Notes under the pieces: generated by a model
Told to the model about the DNA's origin: nothing
What the model saw: only the letters and a program-made list of their open reading frames with translations
Databases searched by the model: none
Shown: one piece after another, positions 15,808-24,621 of the stretch
How positions within the stretch are numbered: position 1 is the stretch's first letter
Layout of the letters: every line of letters begins with the position of its first letter
Translations under genes and position numbers: made by a program
NCBI RefSeq assembly: GCF_900107925.1
Contig: NZ_FNUJ01000005.1
Location: forward strand, 496,001 to 560,000
DNA length: 64,000 nt
Reading direction: 5' to 3'
Origin: Amycolatopsis pretoriensis
GTDB lineage: Bacteria > Actinomycetota > Actinomycetes > Mycobacteriales > Pseudonocardiaceae

Positions 15808-17364
15808 GTGAGCACTCTGCAGGAAGCGCCGCCCGAAGCGCCCCGGCGGCTTTCGCTGCCCGTCGCGACCCTCATCGGGCTGCTCGCGCTGGCCGCGGCC
15901 CTCGGTGTCGGGCACCTGGTCGCCGGGTTCGTCGGCTACACGGCCTCGCCGTTCATCGCGGTGGCCAACTACGTCATCGACCACAGCCCGACCCCGATCG
16001 TGAAGTGGGCCGAGCGGACGCTGGGCACGTGGGACAAGCCGGTCCTCAAGCTCGGGCTGGCCGTCGTGCTCGTGCTGTTCGCGCTGCTGGCCGGGCAGCT
16101 CTCGCGCCGGACACCCCGCGCCGGGCAGGTCCTCGTCTTCGTGCTCGGCGCCGCCGGCGTCGCGACCGTGTACGCGCGCAGCGACCTCGGGCAGGTCTCG
16201 CTGCTCGCCCCGGTCGCCGCGCTCGTCGCCGGGCTGGTGGTGTTCACTCAGCTCCACCGGCTGGCGCTGCCGCCGGACGTCGTCCACGACCGCGGGTTCG
16301 ACCGGCGGAAGTTCCTCCGGGCCGGCGTCGGGGTCGTCGCGGGCTCGGGGGTAGCCGCCGTCGTCGGGCAGGTGGCCGGGACCAGCTCGAACGCCGAGGA
16401 CTCGCGGGCCGCCGTCGGGCCGCTCGTCCCCGCGCGGACCGCGCCGGCACTGCCCGCGGACGCCGACTTCGCGAAGCTCGGCTCACCGCCGTTCATCACG
16501 CCGAACGGCGACTTCTACCGCATCGACACCGCGCTGGTCGTCCCGCAGATCCGCACCGAGGACTGGAGCCTGAAGATCCACGGGATGGTCGATCGCGAGG
16601 TGACCTTCTCCTACGCCGACATCCGCAACCGGCCGCTGGTCGAGCGGCGCGTCACGCTGACGTGCGTGTCCAACGAGGTCGGCGGCCCGCTGATCTCGAA
16701 CGCGACCTGGCTCGGCGTCGACCTCGTCGACCTGCTCGACGAGGCGGGCGTGCACGCGAGCGCCGAGCAGATGTACGCGACCAGCGTCGACGGCTGGACG
16801 TGCGGCACCCCGGCGAACGTGGCGCTGGACCCGCAGCGCGGCGCGATGCTGGCGATCGGCATGAACGGCGAGCCGCTGCCGATCGAGCACGGCTTCCCGG
16901 CGCGGATCGTGATCCCGGGGTTGTACGGGTACGTGTCCGCGACGAAGTGGGTCGAGTCGCTGGAGTTCGCGAAGTGGGACGACCGGCAGGCGTACTGGCT
17001 CAGCCGCGGCTGGGCCGAGCAGGCGCCGATCAAGACGGAGTCCCGCATCGACACCCCGACCGGCTTCGCGAAGGTCAGCGCGGGCAAGGTCCGGCTGGCC
17101 GGGACGGCGTGGGCGCAGCACACGGGCATCGCGAAGGTCGAGGTCCGGCTGGACCAGGGCGCGTGGCAGCCCGCGGTGCTGTCGGCCGAGGTGAGCAAGG
17201 ACACCTGGCGCATGTGGTGGATCGAGCTGGACGTGCCGAAGGGGACGCACCAGGCGTTCGTCCGGGCGACCGACCAGGACGGCTACACGCAGACGGAGAA
17301 CCGCGCGGACCCGGTCCCGGACGGTGCGACCGGCTGGCACTCGGTGAGCCTCGACGCGAGCTGA
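15808..17364 (+). CDS. Membrane-anchored molybdopterin-dependent oxidoreductase (sulfite oxidase family)
   Basis: 518 aa from GTG 15808. Four hydrophobic segments fill residues 15-150, then a Tat-like DRRKFLRAGVGVVAGSG (165-181) precedes the exported domain. The catalytic domain has the conserved molybdenum-ligand Cys286 in RVTLTCVSNEVGG, SNATWLGVDLVDLLDEAGV, and RIVIPGLYGYVSATKWV. The C-terminus is a Mo-co dimerisation domain (VEVRLDQGAWQPA). It is an outward-facing oxidoreductase; the substrate (sulfite, methionine sulfoxide or other) is unknown. No partner cytochrome gene is adjacent. Confidence 0.88.
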   Translation: MSTLQEAPPEAPRRLSLPVATLIGLLALAAALGVGHLVAGFVGYTASPFIAVANYVIDHSPTPIVKWAERTLGTWDKPVLKLGLAVVLVLFALLAGQLSRRTPRAGQVLVFVLGAAGVATVYARSDLGQVSLLAPVAALVAGLVVFTQLHRLALPPDVVHDRGFDRRKFLRAGVGVVAGSGVAAVVGQVAGTSSNAEDSRAAVGPLVPARTAPALPADADFAKLGSPPFITPNGDFYRIDTALVVPQIRTEDWSLKIHGMVDREVTFSYADIRNRPLVERRVTLTCVSNEVGGPLISNATWLGVDLVDLLDEAGVHASAEQMYATSVDGWTCGTPANVALDPQRGAMLAIGMNGEPLPIEHGFPARIVIPGLYGYVSATKWVESLEFAKWDDRQAYWLSRGWAEQAPIKTESRIDTPTGFAKVSAGKVRLAGTAWAQHTGIAKVEVRLDQGAWQPAVLSAEVSKDTWRMWWIELDVPKGTHQAFVRATDQDGYTQTENRADPVPDGATGWHSVSLDAS

Positions 17365-17701
17365 CGGCGACCAGCCCGCCGAAGCCGTTCACCGCGCCCG
17401 GTGGCCCGCCTGCCGCGCCGCCGGTGCGGGTCCGCGATCACGCCCGGCGCGCGCCGGTGGGCGGAAGTGCCTGGCGGGCAAGGATTCTGACACCGCGTCA
17501 TGATCGTGGCCACCCCTGAACCGCCTCCGACCAGTGACTTTGTGCGTGCGTTCACAAGTGGTCTACCGTAGGACCATCGCCCCCGGGCGGTCCGCATCGA
17601 ACCGGACCTCGTGCCCTGGGTCAAGACACAGTTCGGAACGGCCGTGGCGATGGCCGCCGGGCGCACAGCTTCATTTCGGACAGCGGGCAGGAGACGACGG
17701 C
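17365..17701. other. Leader region of the rex-hem operon
   Basis: No gene is supported in these 337 bp. The Rex operator lies at 17540-17557. A promoter fits around it: TTGTGC (17540-17545) as -35, an 18-nt spacer, and TACCGT (17564-17569) as -10, giving a leader of about 125 nt before rex. An AGGAGA ribosome-binding site at 17689-17694 precedes GTG 17702. Confidence 0.6.
17540..17557 (+). promoter_or_regulatory. Rex operator (ROP) upstream of rex
   Basis: ttgtgcgtgcgttcacaa fits the Rex half-sites TTGTG-N8-CACAA exactly. It overlaps the proposed -35 element about 160 bp upstream of rex. Streptomyces rex-hemACD is autoregulated through such a site. Confidence 0.85.
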
Positions 17702-18616
17702 GTGGTGACACAGCGGGGGAGGCGCGACGCGGCGGACTCCCCGGGCCGGGCCCCGCGCCGGCCACGCCGGCCGGCCACCCCGGACGCCGACAACGCCCCC
17801 ACCGCCGAAATGCCGGCCGTCCCGGCCGGGCGCAACGGGGATGCCCCCGAGGCCGTCCGGGCGAAGTCCATCCCGGAAGCCGCCGTCGCCCGCCTCGCCG
17901 TCTACCTCCGGGTGCTGTCCGGGATGTCGGAACAGGGCGCGACGACCGTTTCGAGCGAAGAGCTCTCGCAAGCCGCCGGGGTCAATTCCGCGAAATTGCG
18001 CAAAGACCTCTCCTACCTCGGGTCGTACGGCACCCGCGGCGTCGGCTACGAGGTCAGCGTCCTGGTCAGCCAGATCGAGCGCATCCTGGGCCTGACCCGG
18101 CAGCACAAGGTGGCCGTGGTCGGGATCGGCAACCTCGGGCACGCGCTGGCCAACTACGGCGGCTTCCCGGGGCGCGGTTTCCCGGTCGAGGCCCTGTTCG
18201 ACCTGGACGCGGACCTGATCGGCGTGCCCGTCGGCGGCCTCCCCGTGTCGCACATGGACGACATCCCGCGGATCTGCGCCGAACGCGGCATCTCCATCGG
18301 CGTGATCGCCACCCCGCCCACCGCCGCGCAATCGGTGTGTGACCGGCTGGTCGCGGGCGGTGTCCAGTGCATCCTCAACTTCGCCCCCGTCGTGTTGCAG
18401 GTTCCTGCTCACATCGAGGTCCGCAAAGTGGATTTGGCCGTGGAGCTGCAGATACTCTCGTTCCACGTGGCCCGCCGCGCGGATGACGCCGCCGGCAATC
18501 AGGGCAATTCCGGATTACCCGGTGCGGGCCTGCCGTCCGACAATGGGTCTGTCGGCAAGGGCGGCCGGAACGGTTCGGGTCCGGACGGCGGACGGGAAGT
18601 GGTGGTGCGCTCATGA
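17702..18616 (+). CDS. rex: Redox-sensing transcriptional repressor Rex
   Basis: 304 aa from GTG 17702; GTG 17705 is equally possible. After a 50-residue Arg/Pro-rich tail comes a winged helix (about 57-118, with SSEELSQAAGVNSAKLRKDL and YLGSYGTRGVGY). A Rossmann domain follows with VVGIGNLGHALANYGGF, FDLDADLIG, and the swapped C-terminal helix LAVELQILSFH. Rex binds operators when NADH/NAD+ is low and leaves DNA when NADH rises. It is coupled to hemA by a 4-nt overlap. The open frame begins at 17534, across the operator, so the longer start is unlikely. Confidence 0.95.
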   Translation: MVTQRGRRDAADSPGRAPRRPRRPATPDADNAPTAEMPAVPAGRNGDAPEAVRAKSIPEAAVARLAVYLRVLSGMSEQGATTVSSEELSQAAGVNSAKLRKDLSYLGSYGTRGVGYEVSVLVSQIERILGLTRQHKVAVVGIGNLGHALANYGGFPGRGFPVEALFDLDADLIGVPVGGLPVSHMDDIPRICAERGISIGVIATPPTAAQSVCDRLVAGGVQCILNFAPVVLQVPAHIEVRKVDLAVELQILSFHVARRADDAAGNQGNSGLPGAGLPSDNGSVGKGGRNGSGPDGGREVVVRS

Positions 18617-19920
18617 GCGTGTTGGCGGTCGGTCTCTCGCACCGGAGTGCGGAGCTGAGCACGCTCGAACGCGTCGCGATCCCCGCGCCGGAGATCGGCA
18701 AGGTGCTCGACGAACTGCAGCAGGCCGAGCACGTCAGTGAGGTCATGCTCGTCTCGACGTGCAACCGGATCGAGGTCTACGCGGTCGTCGAGACCTTCCA
18801 CGGCGGCCTCGACGACGTCACCCGCGTGCTGTCCCGCCAGGCCGGGATGGAAACCGCCGAGCTCTACGACAGCCTGTACGTGCACTACGCCGGCGCCGCG
18901 GTCGAGCACCTCTTCTCGGTCACCTCGGGCCTGGACTCGATGGTCGTCGGCGAGACGCAGATCCTCGGCCAGATCCGGTCCGCCTACGCCACCGCGCGCG
19001 AGGCCGGCACCGTCGGCCGCACGCTGCACGAGCTGATCCAGACCACGCTGCGCGTCGGCAAGCGCGTCCACTCCGAGACCGGGCTCGACCAGCTCGGCGC
19101 GTCGGTCGTGTCCGAGGCGCTCGCCGCGGCCGGGGACGTCGCCGGCAAGCACGCCGTCATCGTCGGCGCCGGCTCGATGGGCGCGCTGAGCGCGTCCCAG
19201 CTGCGCAAGGCCGGGATCGGCGAGATCACCGTCGCCAACCGCACCGACGCCCGCGCCCGCCGGCTCGCCGCGAACGTCACCGAGCAGGGCGTGCCGGCCC
19301 GCGCGATCCCGCTGTCGCACGTCGCCGACGCCGTCCGCGACGCCGACGTCGTTATCTGCTGCACCGGCGCCCAGGACGCCGTCTTCACGCGAGAGCACGT
19401 GCTGCCGCGCGGCGGTCGCGCCCTGGTCGTCTGCGACCTCGGCCTGCCCCGCGACGTCGACCCCGAGGTCGGCGAGCTCGCCGACACCCGCGTCGTCGAC
19501 CTGGCCACCGTGCAGCGCCGGATGCGCGAAGCCGGCACCCCGACCACCGAACGCCAGACGGCCAAGGCGACCGGGATCGTCCTCGACGAGGTCCGCGACT
19601 ACCTCGCCGGGCAGCGCAGCGCCGAGGTGACCCCGACCGTGACGGCGTTGCGCCGCCGCGCCGCCGAGGTCGTCGACGCCGAGCTGCTCCGGCTGGACAA
19701 CCGCCTGCCCGAACTGGACGGCGCGGTCCGCGAAGAGGTCGGCCGCACGGTCCGCCGGGTGGTCGACAAGCTGCTGCACGCGCCGACGGTGCGGGTCAAG
19801 CAGCTGGCCGCCGAGACGGCCGACACCGACTACGCGAACGCGTTGCGAGAACTGTTCTGCCTCGACCCGCAGGCACCCGCCGCGGTGGCGAGCCCGAAGC
19901 CCCCACCAGAGAAGAAGTAG
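18613..19920 (+). CDS. hemA: Glutamyl-tRNA reductase
   Basis: 435 aa. The catalytic cysteine is C50 in STCNRIEVYA; SGLDSMVVGETQILGQI, the Rossmann VIVGAGSMGALSA and the C-terminal dimerisation helices follow. It reduces glutamyl-tRNA(Glu) to glutamate-1-semialdehyde with NADPH, the committed step of C5-pathway heme synthesis. ATGA overlap with rex and only 2 bp to hemC put all in one operon under Rex control. Confidence 0.97.
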   Translation: MSVLAVGLSHRSAELSTLERVAIPAPEIGKVLDELQQAEHVSEVMLVSTCNRIEVYAVVETFHGGLDDVTRVLSRQAGMETAELYDSLYVHYAGAAVEHLFSVTSGLDSMVVGETQILGQIRSAYATAREAGTVGRTLHELIQTTLRVGKRVHSETGLDQLGASVVSEALAAAGDVAGKHAVIVGAGSMGALSASQLRKAGIGEITVANRTDARARRLAANVTEQGVPARAIPLSHVADAVRDADVVICCTGAQDAVFTREHVLPRGGRALVVCDLGLPRDVDPEVGELADTRVVDLATVQRRMREAGTPTTERQTAKATGIVLDEVRDYLAGQRSAEVTPTVTALRRRAAEVVDAELLRLDNRLPELDGAVREEVGRTVRRVVDKLLHAPTVRVKQLAAETADTDYANALRELFCLDPQAPAAVASPKPPPEKK

Positions 19921-19922
19921 CA

Positions 19923-20870
19923 GTGACCAGAGTCATTCGCATGGGTACGCGCGGTTCGAAGCTCGCGCTCACCCAGACCGGGACCGTCGCCGACGCCCTG
20001 CGCGCCACCGGCGTCGAGGTCGAGATCGTCAAGGTGACCACCCCCGGTGACAAGTCGATGGCGCCGATCGCGACGATCGGCGTCGGCGTCTTCACCTCCG
20101 CGCTGCGGGAAGCCCTGCTGCGCGGCGATGTCGACGTCATCGTCCACTCGTACAAGGACCTGCCGACCGCGCCGGAGCCGGGCATCACGCTCGCCGCCGT
20201 GCCGCCGCGCGAGGACCCGCGGGACGCCCTGATCGCGCGCGACGGGCTGACCCTGGGCGAGCTGCCGCCGGGTTCGACGGTGGGCACGGGCGCCGCCCGG
20301 CGGACCGCGCAGCTGCGTGCGCTGGGTCTCGGTTTGGAAATCGTGCCGATTCGCGGCAATATCGACACCCGCATGCGCAAGGTGACCGACGGCGAGCTCG
20401 ATGCCGTGGTGCTCGCGCGTGCCGGACTGGCCAGGGTCGGTCTGGTCGAGGCGATCACCGAGACCCTCGACCCGATCCAGATGCTGCCGGCGCCCGCCCA
20501 GGGCGCGCTGGCGGTGGAGTGCCGGTCCGCGGACGTGGACATCGAGCAGCTGCTCGCGTCCACAGTGGACGACGAGGGCACGCGGGTCGCGGTGACGGCC
20601 GAGCGGGCCCTGCTGGCCGCGCTCGAGGCGGGGTGCAGCGCGCCGGTGGGCGCGCTCGCCGAGATCGTCGAAGATCTCGACGCCGACGGCAAGGTCGTGG
20701 AACGGATCTCGCTGCGCGGCACCGCCGCGGTCGACGGCGAGAACGGCGCGGTGGACATGGTCCGGGCCTCCGCGCTGGCCGACAAGGACCAGGCCGCCCA
20801 GCTGGGCAAGGACCTGGCCGCCGAGCTGCTGGACCTCGGAGCCGGAGCCCTCTCCGGACCCGCTCAGTAG
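19923..20870 (+). CDS. hemC: Porphobilinogen deaminase (hydroxymethylbilane synthase)
   Basis: 315 aa from GTG 19923. Recognisable by MGTRGSKLALTQT, VHSYKDLPTA, RGNIDTRMRKV and the dipyrromethane-cofactor cysteine C238 in LEAGCSAPVG. It joins four porphobilinogens into hydroxymethylbilane. It lies 2 bp after hemA. The spacer to the next gene (20871-20957) holds a 6-bp-stem hairpin (20869-20886) that begins at the hemC stop. Confidence 0.97.
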   Translation: MTRVIRMGTRGSKLALTQTGTVADALRATGVEVEIVKVTTPGDKSMAPIATIGVGVFTSALREALLRGDVDVIVHSYKDLPTAPEPGITLAAVPPREDPRDALIARDGLTLGELPPGSTVGTGAARRTAQLRALGLGLEIVPIRGNIDTRMRKVTDGELDAVVLARAGLARVGLVEAITETLDPIQMLPAPAQGALAVECRSADVDIEQLLASTVDDEGTRVAVTAERALLAALEAGCSAPVGALAEIVEDLDADGKVVERISLRGTAAVDGENGAVDMVRASALADKDQAAQLGKDLAAELLDLGAGALSGPAQ

Positions 20871-20957
20871 CGCTCTCGCGAGCGCTTCCGAAAAGACGTG
20901 TAGGAGACCTGCGTCCGTGCGATCCCGCACGGCCGCCGCAAGAGGAGAAACGCACAG

Positions 20958-22490
20958 ATGACCCCCGCGCGAAAGACCACCGGGCGCGTAGCGTTCGTGG
21001 GCTCCGGCCCCGGCGACGCCGGCCTGCTCACGGTCCGTGCCCAGGAGCTGCTGACCAAGGCCGAGGTCGTGGTGACCGACCCCGACGTCCCCCAGGCGGT
21101 GCTGGCCATGGCCGCCGAGGGCGCCGAGGTCCGGCCCGCCGTCGGCGAGGCCGCCGAGGTCGCCAAGGACCTCACCGCCGAGGCCAAGGCCGGCCGGCTC
21201 GTGCTGCGCCTGGTGGCGGGCGACCCGCTGACCACCCCGGCCGTGGTGGCCGAGGTGCAGGCGGTCGCGCGCACGAGCGCCGTGTTCGACGTCATCCCGG
21301 GTGTGTCGCCGGCCGCGGCCGTCCCGGCGTACGCGGGCGTCGCGCTGGGCGGCACGCACACCGAGGTCGACGTCCGCGGCGACGTCGACTGGGCGGCCCT
21401 GGCCGCCTCGCCCGGCCCGCTGGTGCTGCACGCGTCGTCGGCGCACCTGGCCGAGGCCGCTTCGGCCCTGACCGGCAACGGCGTCCCGTCGTCCACCCCG
21501 GTCGCGGTCACCGCCAACGGCACCATCAACACCCAGCGCACCCTCGACACCACGCTCGAGAAGGTCGCCAACGACGCGGGCGAGCTCGTCGGGCCGCTGA
21601 TCGTCACGATCGGCCAGGCCGCCGGGCACCGCTCGAAGCTGTCGTGGTGGGAGTCGCGCGCGCTGTACGGCTGGAAGGTCCTGGTGCCGCGCACCAAGGA
21701 GCAGGCCGGCGAGATGGCCGAGCGCCTGCGCGGCCACGGCGCGACGTCGCACGAGGTGCCGACGATTTCGGTCGAGCCGCCCCGCAGCCCGGCGCAGATG
21801 GAGCGGTCGGTCAAGGGCCTGGTCGACGGCCGCTACCAGTGGATCGTCTTCACCTCCACCAACGCGGTCCGCGCGGTGTGGGAGAAGTTCGAGGAGTTCG
21901 GGCTCGACGCCCGCGCGTTCTCCGGCGTGAAGATCGCCTGCGTCGGCGAATCGACCGCGGCGAAGGTGCGCTCGTTCGGCATCATCCCGGAGCTGGTCCC
22001 GTCGGGCGAGCAGTCGTCGGAAGGCCTGCTGGCCGAGTTCCCGCCGTACGACGACGTGCTCGACCCGGTCGACCGCGTGCTGCTGCCGCGGGCTGACATC
22101 GCCACCGAGACGCTGTCGGCCGGCCTGCGCGACCGCGGCTGGGAGATCGACGACGTGACGGCCTACCGGACCGTCCGGGCCGCCCCGCCGCCCGCCGAGA
22201 CCCGCGAGATGATCAAGACCGGCGGCTTCGACGCGGTCTGCTTCACCTCGTCCTCGACCGTGCGGAACCTCGTCGGCATCGCCGGCAAGCCGCACACCCG
22301 CACGCTGGTCGCGTGCATCGGCCCGAAGACCGCGGAGACCGCGGTCGAGTTCGGGCTCCGGGTCGACGTCCAGCCGGAGAAGGCCGACGTGCCGCACCTG
22401 GTGGACGCTCTCGCCGAGCACGCTGCCCGGCTGCGCGCCGAGGGTGCGCTGCCGCCGCCGCGCAAGGCGAAGCGGGCCCGCCGCTCCTGA
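20958..22490 (+). CDS. hemD: Fused uroporphyrinogen-III C-methyltransferase / uroporphyrinogen-III synthase
   Basis: 510 aa. The N-terminal half (about 1-240) is a SUMT/CobA-like SAM methyltransferase: VAFVGSGPGDAGLLTVRAQE, LRLVAGDPL, IPGVSPAAAVPAYAGV. The C-terminal half (about 250-480) is HemD: VLVPRTKEQAGEMAERL, WIVFTSTNAVRAVW, VACIGPKTAETA. The fusion is typical of actinobacteria and links heme to siroheme/cobalamin branches. The second SUMT motif looks reduced, so methyltransferase activity is less certain than synthase activity. Confidence 0.95.
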   Translation: MTPARKTTGRVAFVGSGPGDAGLLTVRAQELLTKAEVVVTDPDVPQAVLAMAAEGAEVRPAVGEAAEVAKDLTAEAKAGRLVLRLVAGDPLTTPAVVAEVQAVARTSAVFDVIPGVSPAAAVPAYAGVALGGTHTEVDVRGDVDWAALAASPGPLVLHASSAHLAEAASALTGNGVPSSTPVAVTANGTINTQRTLDTTLEKVANDAGELVGPLIVTIGQAAGHRSKLSWWESRALYGWKVLVPRTKEQAGEMAERLRGHGATSHEVPTISVEPPRSPAQMERSVKGLVDGRYQWIVFTSTNAVRAVWEKFEEFGLDARAFSGVKIACVGESTAAKVRSFGIIPELVPSGEQSSEGLLAEFPPYDDVLDPVDRVLLPRADIATETLSAGLRDRGWEIDDVTAYRTVRAAPPPAETREMIKTGGFDAVCFTSSSTVRNLVGIAGKPHTRTLVACIGPKTAETAVEFGLRVDVQPEKADVPHLVDALAEHAARLRAEGALPPPRKAKRARRS

Positions 22491-22500
22491 AGTCCGACGT

Positions 22501-22549
22501 ACTGAACGACTCGTTCATGTCGCCTGATGACATGAACGAGTCGTTCAGT
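22501..22549 (+). repeat. GAA-N7-TTC palindrome pair after hemD (GAACGACTCGTTC type)
   Basis: A perfect 21-bp inverted repeat (22501-22521 and 22529-22549) has a 7-nt loop. Inside it, gaacgactcgttc (22504-22516) and gaacgagtcgttc (22534-22546) start 30 nt apart with a 17-nt spacer. It lies 10 bp after the hemD stop and could separate hemB from the rex-hemACD transcript. Confidence 0.92.
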
Positions 22550-22652
22550 GCATTCGGGCCCGCGTGTCGCCGACCGCCCGCTGACCGGTCCCGGCGGGCC
22601 GCTGAGCACCCTTACGGAACTCCGCCGAGCAGGGCGGGGGTAACTTGGAGGG

Positions 22653-23624
22653 GTGTTCCCAGAGCATCGTCCCCGCAGGCTCCGCACCACCCCGGCCATG
22701 CGCAGGCTGGTGGGTGAGACGACGCTGCGGCCACGCCAGCTGATCCTCCCGATGTTCGTCGCCGAAGGCCTCGACCAGCCGAAGGCGATCGCGAGCATGC
22801 CCGGCGTCTTCCAGCACACCCGGGACACGCTGCGGAAGGCCGCCGTCGACGCGGTCAACGCCGGCGTCGGCGGGCTGATGCTGTTCGGCGTCCCGGCCAC
22901 GCGCGACGCCGAGGGTTCCGGCGCGGTCGACGAGAACGGCATCCTCAACGTCGCGCTGCGCGACCTGCGCCACGAGCTGGGCGACGCCACCGTGCTGATG
23001 GCCGACACCTGCCTCGACGAGTTCACCGACCACGGCCACTGCGGCGTCCTGGACGCCGACGGCGGGGTCGACAACGACGCCACCCTGCGCCTCTACGCCG
23101 AGATGGCCGTCGCGCAGGCCGAAGCCGGGGCGCACGTGCTCGGGCCGTCCGGGATGATGGACGGCCAGATCGGCGTCATCCGCCGCGCGCTCGACGAGGT
23201 CGGGCACAGCGACAAGGCGATCCTCGCCTACTCCGCGAAGTACGCCAGCGCGTTCTACGGCCCCTTCCGCGAGGCCGTCGACTCGCAGCTCAAGGGCGAC
23301 CGCAAGACCTACCAGCAGGACCCGGGCAACGGCCGTGAGGCGCTGCGCGAGATCGAGCTGGACCTCGCCGAGGGCGCGGACATGGTCATGGTCAAGCCCG
23401 CGCTGTCCTATTTGGACGTCATCAAGGCGGCCGCCGACATCTCCCCGGTCCCGGTGGCGGCGTACAACATCTCGGGCGAGTACGCGATGGTCGAGGCCGC
23501 CGCGGCGAACGGCTGGCTGGACCGCGAACGGACCGTCCTCGAGGTGCTTACTTCGATCCGCCGCGCGGGTGCCGACCTGATCCTCACGTACTGGGCCGCC
23601 GAGGCCGCTGCCTGGCTGGACTGA
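22653..23624 (+). CDS. hemB: Delta-aminolevulinic acid dehydratase (porphobilinogen synthase)
   Basis: 323 aa from GTG 22653. Active-site lysines are K196 (AYSAKYASAFYGPFR) and K248 (MVMVKPALSYLDVI). The metal-site loop reads DTCLDEFTDHGHCG: two of the three zinc cysteines are present (C120, C130), the middle one being Asp122. It condenses two ALA molecules to porphobilinogen. It follows the hemD palindrome after 103 bp, so it may have its own promoter. Confidence 0.96.
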   Translation: MFPEHRPRRLRTTPAMRRLVGETTLRPRQLILPMFVAEGLDQPKAIASMPGVFQHTRDTLRKAAVDAVNAGVGGLMLFGVPATRDAEGSGAVDENGILNVALRDLRHELGDATVLMADTCLDEFTDHGHCGVLDADGGVDNDATLRLYAEMAVAQAEAGAHVLGPSGMMDGQIGVIRRALDEVGHSDKAILAYSAKYASAFYGPFREAVDSQLKGDRKTYQQDPGNGREALREIELDLAEGADMVMVKPALSYLDVIKAAADISPVPVAAYNISGEYAMVEAAAANGWLDRERTVLEVLTSIRRAGADLILTYWAAEAAAWLD

Positions 23625-23641
23625 CGTATTAGAGTCCCCCC

Positions 23642-24178
23642 GTGGACGACAAAGAGGACCTGACGGGTCTGACCGACGACGAACGGCGCAAACTGGGCCG
23701 CTCGCCGGACCCGCTGCTGCCGGGCCAGGTCGCGACGCAGGTGGCCCCGCCCGGACCCGTGCGGGTGTCCTTCTGGTTCTGGGTCGCCGGCGGTCTCGTG
23801 CTGATCGGCGGCCAGGTGCTCACCCTGGTCCTCAAGCAGCAGCTGATCGACCAGCTGATCAAGCAGAACCGCGAGGCGGGCCGCCAGTTCGACGCGGCGG
23901 CGGTGGCGAGCGGCACCACCACGCTGGTCTGGGTGCTGTTCGTCGGGGCGGTGGTGTTCGCACTGCTGATGGCGCTGTTCGCGTACAAGGCCCGCGAAGG
24001 CACCCGCTCGGCGCGCACGGTGCTGACGTGGCTCGCGATCGCGTGCGTGCTGTTCCAGTTCGCGCTGTTCAGCAACGTGCCGTCGGTCGTCGCGGCGCTG
24101 CTGTTCGTGATCGCGCTGGTCCTGATGTACCTGCCGTCGGTGCGCGACTTCTTCCCGAAGGCCGGCAGCAAGCCGTGA
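23642..24178 (+). CDS. Conserved membrane protein with four hydrophobic segments
   Basis: 178 aa from GTG 23642. A cytoplasmic N-terminus (MDDKEDLTGLTDDERRKLG) precedes hydrophobic segments at about 43-64, 90-114, 126-143 and 145-163. No catalytic motif is seen. It starts 17 bp after hemB and overlaps the next gene by 4 nt. Mycobacteria also carry small membrane genes just after hemB (Rv0513/Rv0514). Function unknown. Confidence 0.78.
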   Translation: MDDKEDLTGLTDDERRKLGRSPDPLLPGQVATQVAPPGPVRVSFWFWVAGGLVLIGGQVLTLVLKQQLIDQLIKQNREAGRQFDAAAVASGTTTLVWVLFVGAVVFALLMALFAYKAREGTRSARTVLTWLAIACVLFQFALFSNVPSVVAALLFVIALVLMYLPSVRDFFPKAGSKP

Positions 24179-24621
24179 GCGACCGGCTCTACGCGGAGTC
24201 CGGCGTGAGCTGGGCCGCCCTCGTGTGGGGCCCGGTGTTCGCGCTGCTCGGCGCGTTGGCGGAGCTGGTCACGGGCGGGCCGGTGCACGTGGTGGGCTGG
24301 CTGATGGTCGGGTTCGGGCTGTGCGTGATCACGGTGCCGTGGGTGTACGCGCGCCGCCGGTTCCTCTCGCTGGAAGTGACGACGACGCAGCTGCGCCAGG
24401 GTCGCGAGAAGGTCCCGGCGGACCAGCTGGCCTCGGTGACGGACGTGGGGGTCCCGGTGGGGGCGCGGGTGCTGGGCGGCGGCTGGACGGTGCCGCGCAA
24501 GTACGACTCGCTCCCGGTCGAGCTGGCGGACGGCACGGTGGTCTTGGCGTGGGCGAAGGACGTCGAAGCCCTGCAGGACGCGCTGGACCGGCTCGTGCGG
24601 GCGACGCCGAAGGAAGCATGA
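24175..24621 (+). CDS. DUF3093-like membrane protein
   Basis: 148 aa from GTG 24175 (GTGA overlap with the preceding gene). Two adjacent hydrophobic stretches (about 10-31 and 37-55) are followed by a PH-like beta region: RRRFLSLEVTTTQLRQGREK, VPADQLASVTDVG, YDSLPVELADGTVVLAWA. That pattern fits DUF3093 as I know it. Its last 47 bp are duplicated 148 bp downstream at 24724-24770, outside the gene. Function unknown. Confidence 0.7.
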   Translation: MSDRLYAESGVSWAALVWGPVFALLGALAELVTGGPVHVVGWLMVGFGLCVITVPWVYARRRFLSLEVTTTQLRQGREKVPADQLASVTDVGVPVGARVLGGGWTVPRKYDSLPVELADGTVVLAWAKDVEALQDALDRLVRATPKEA

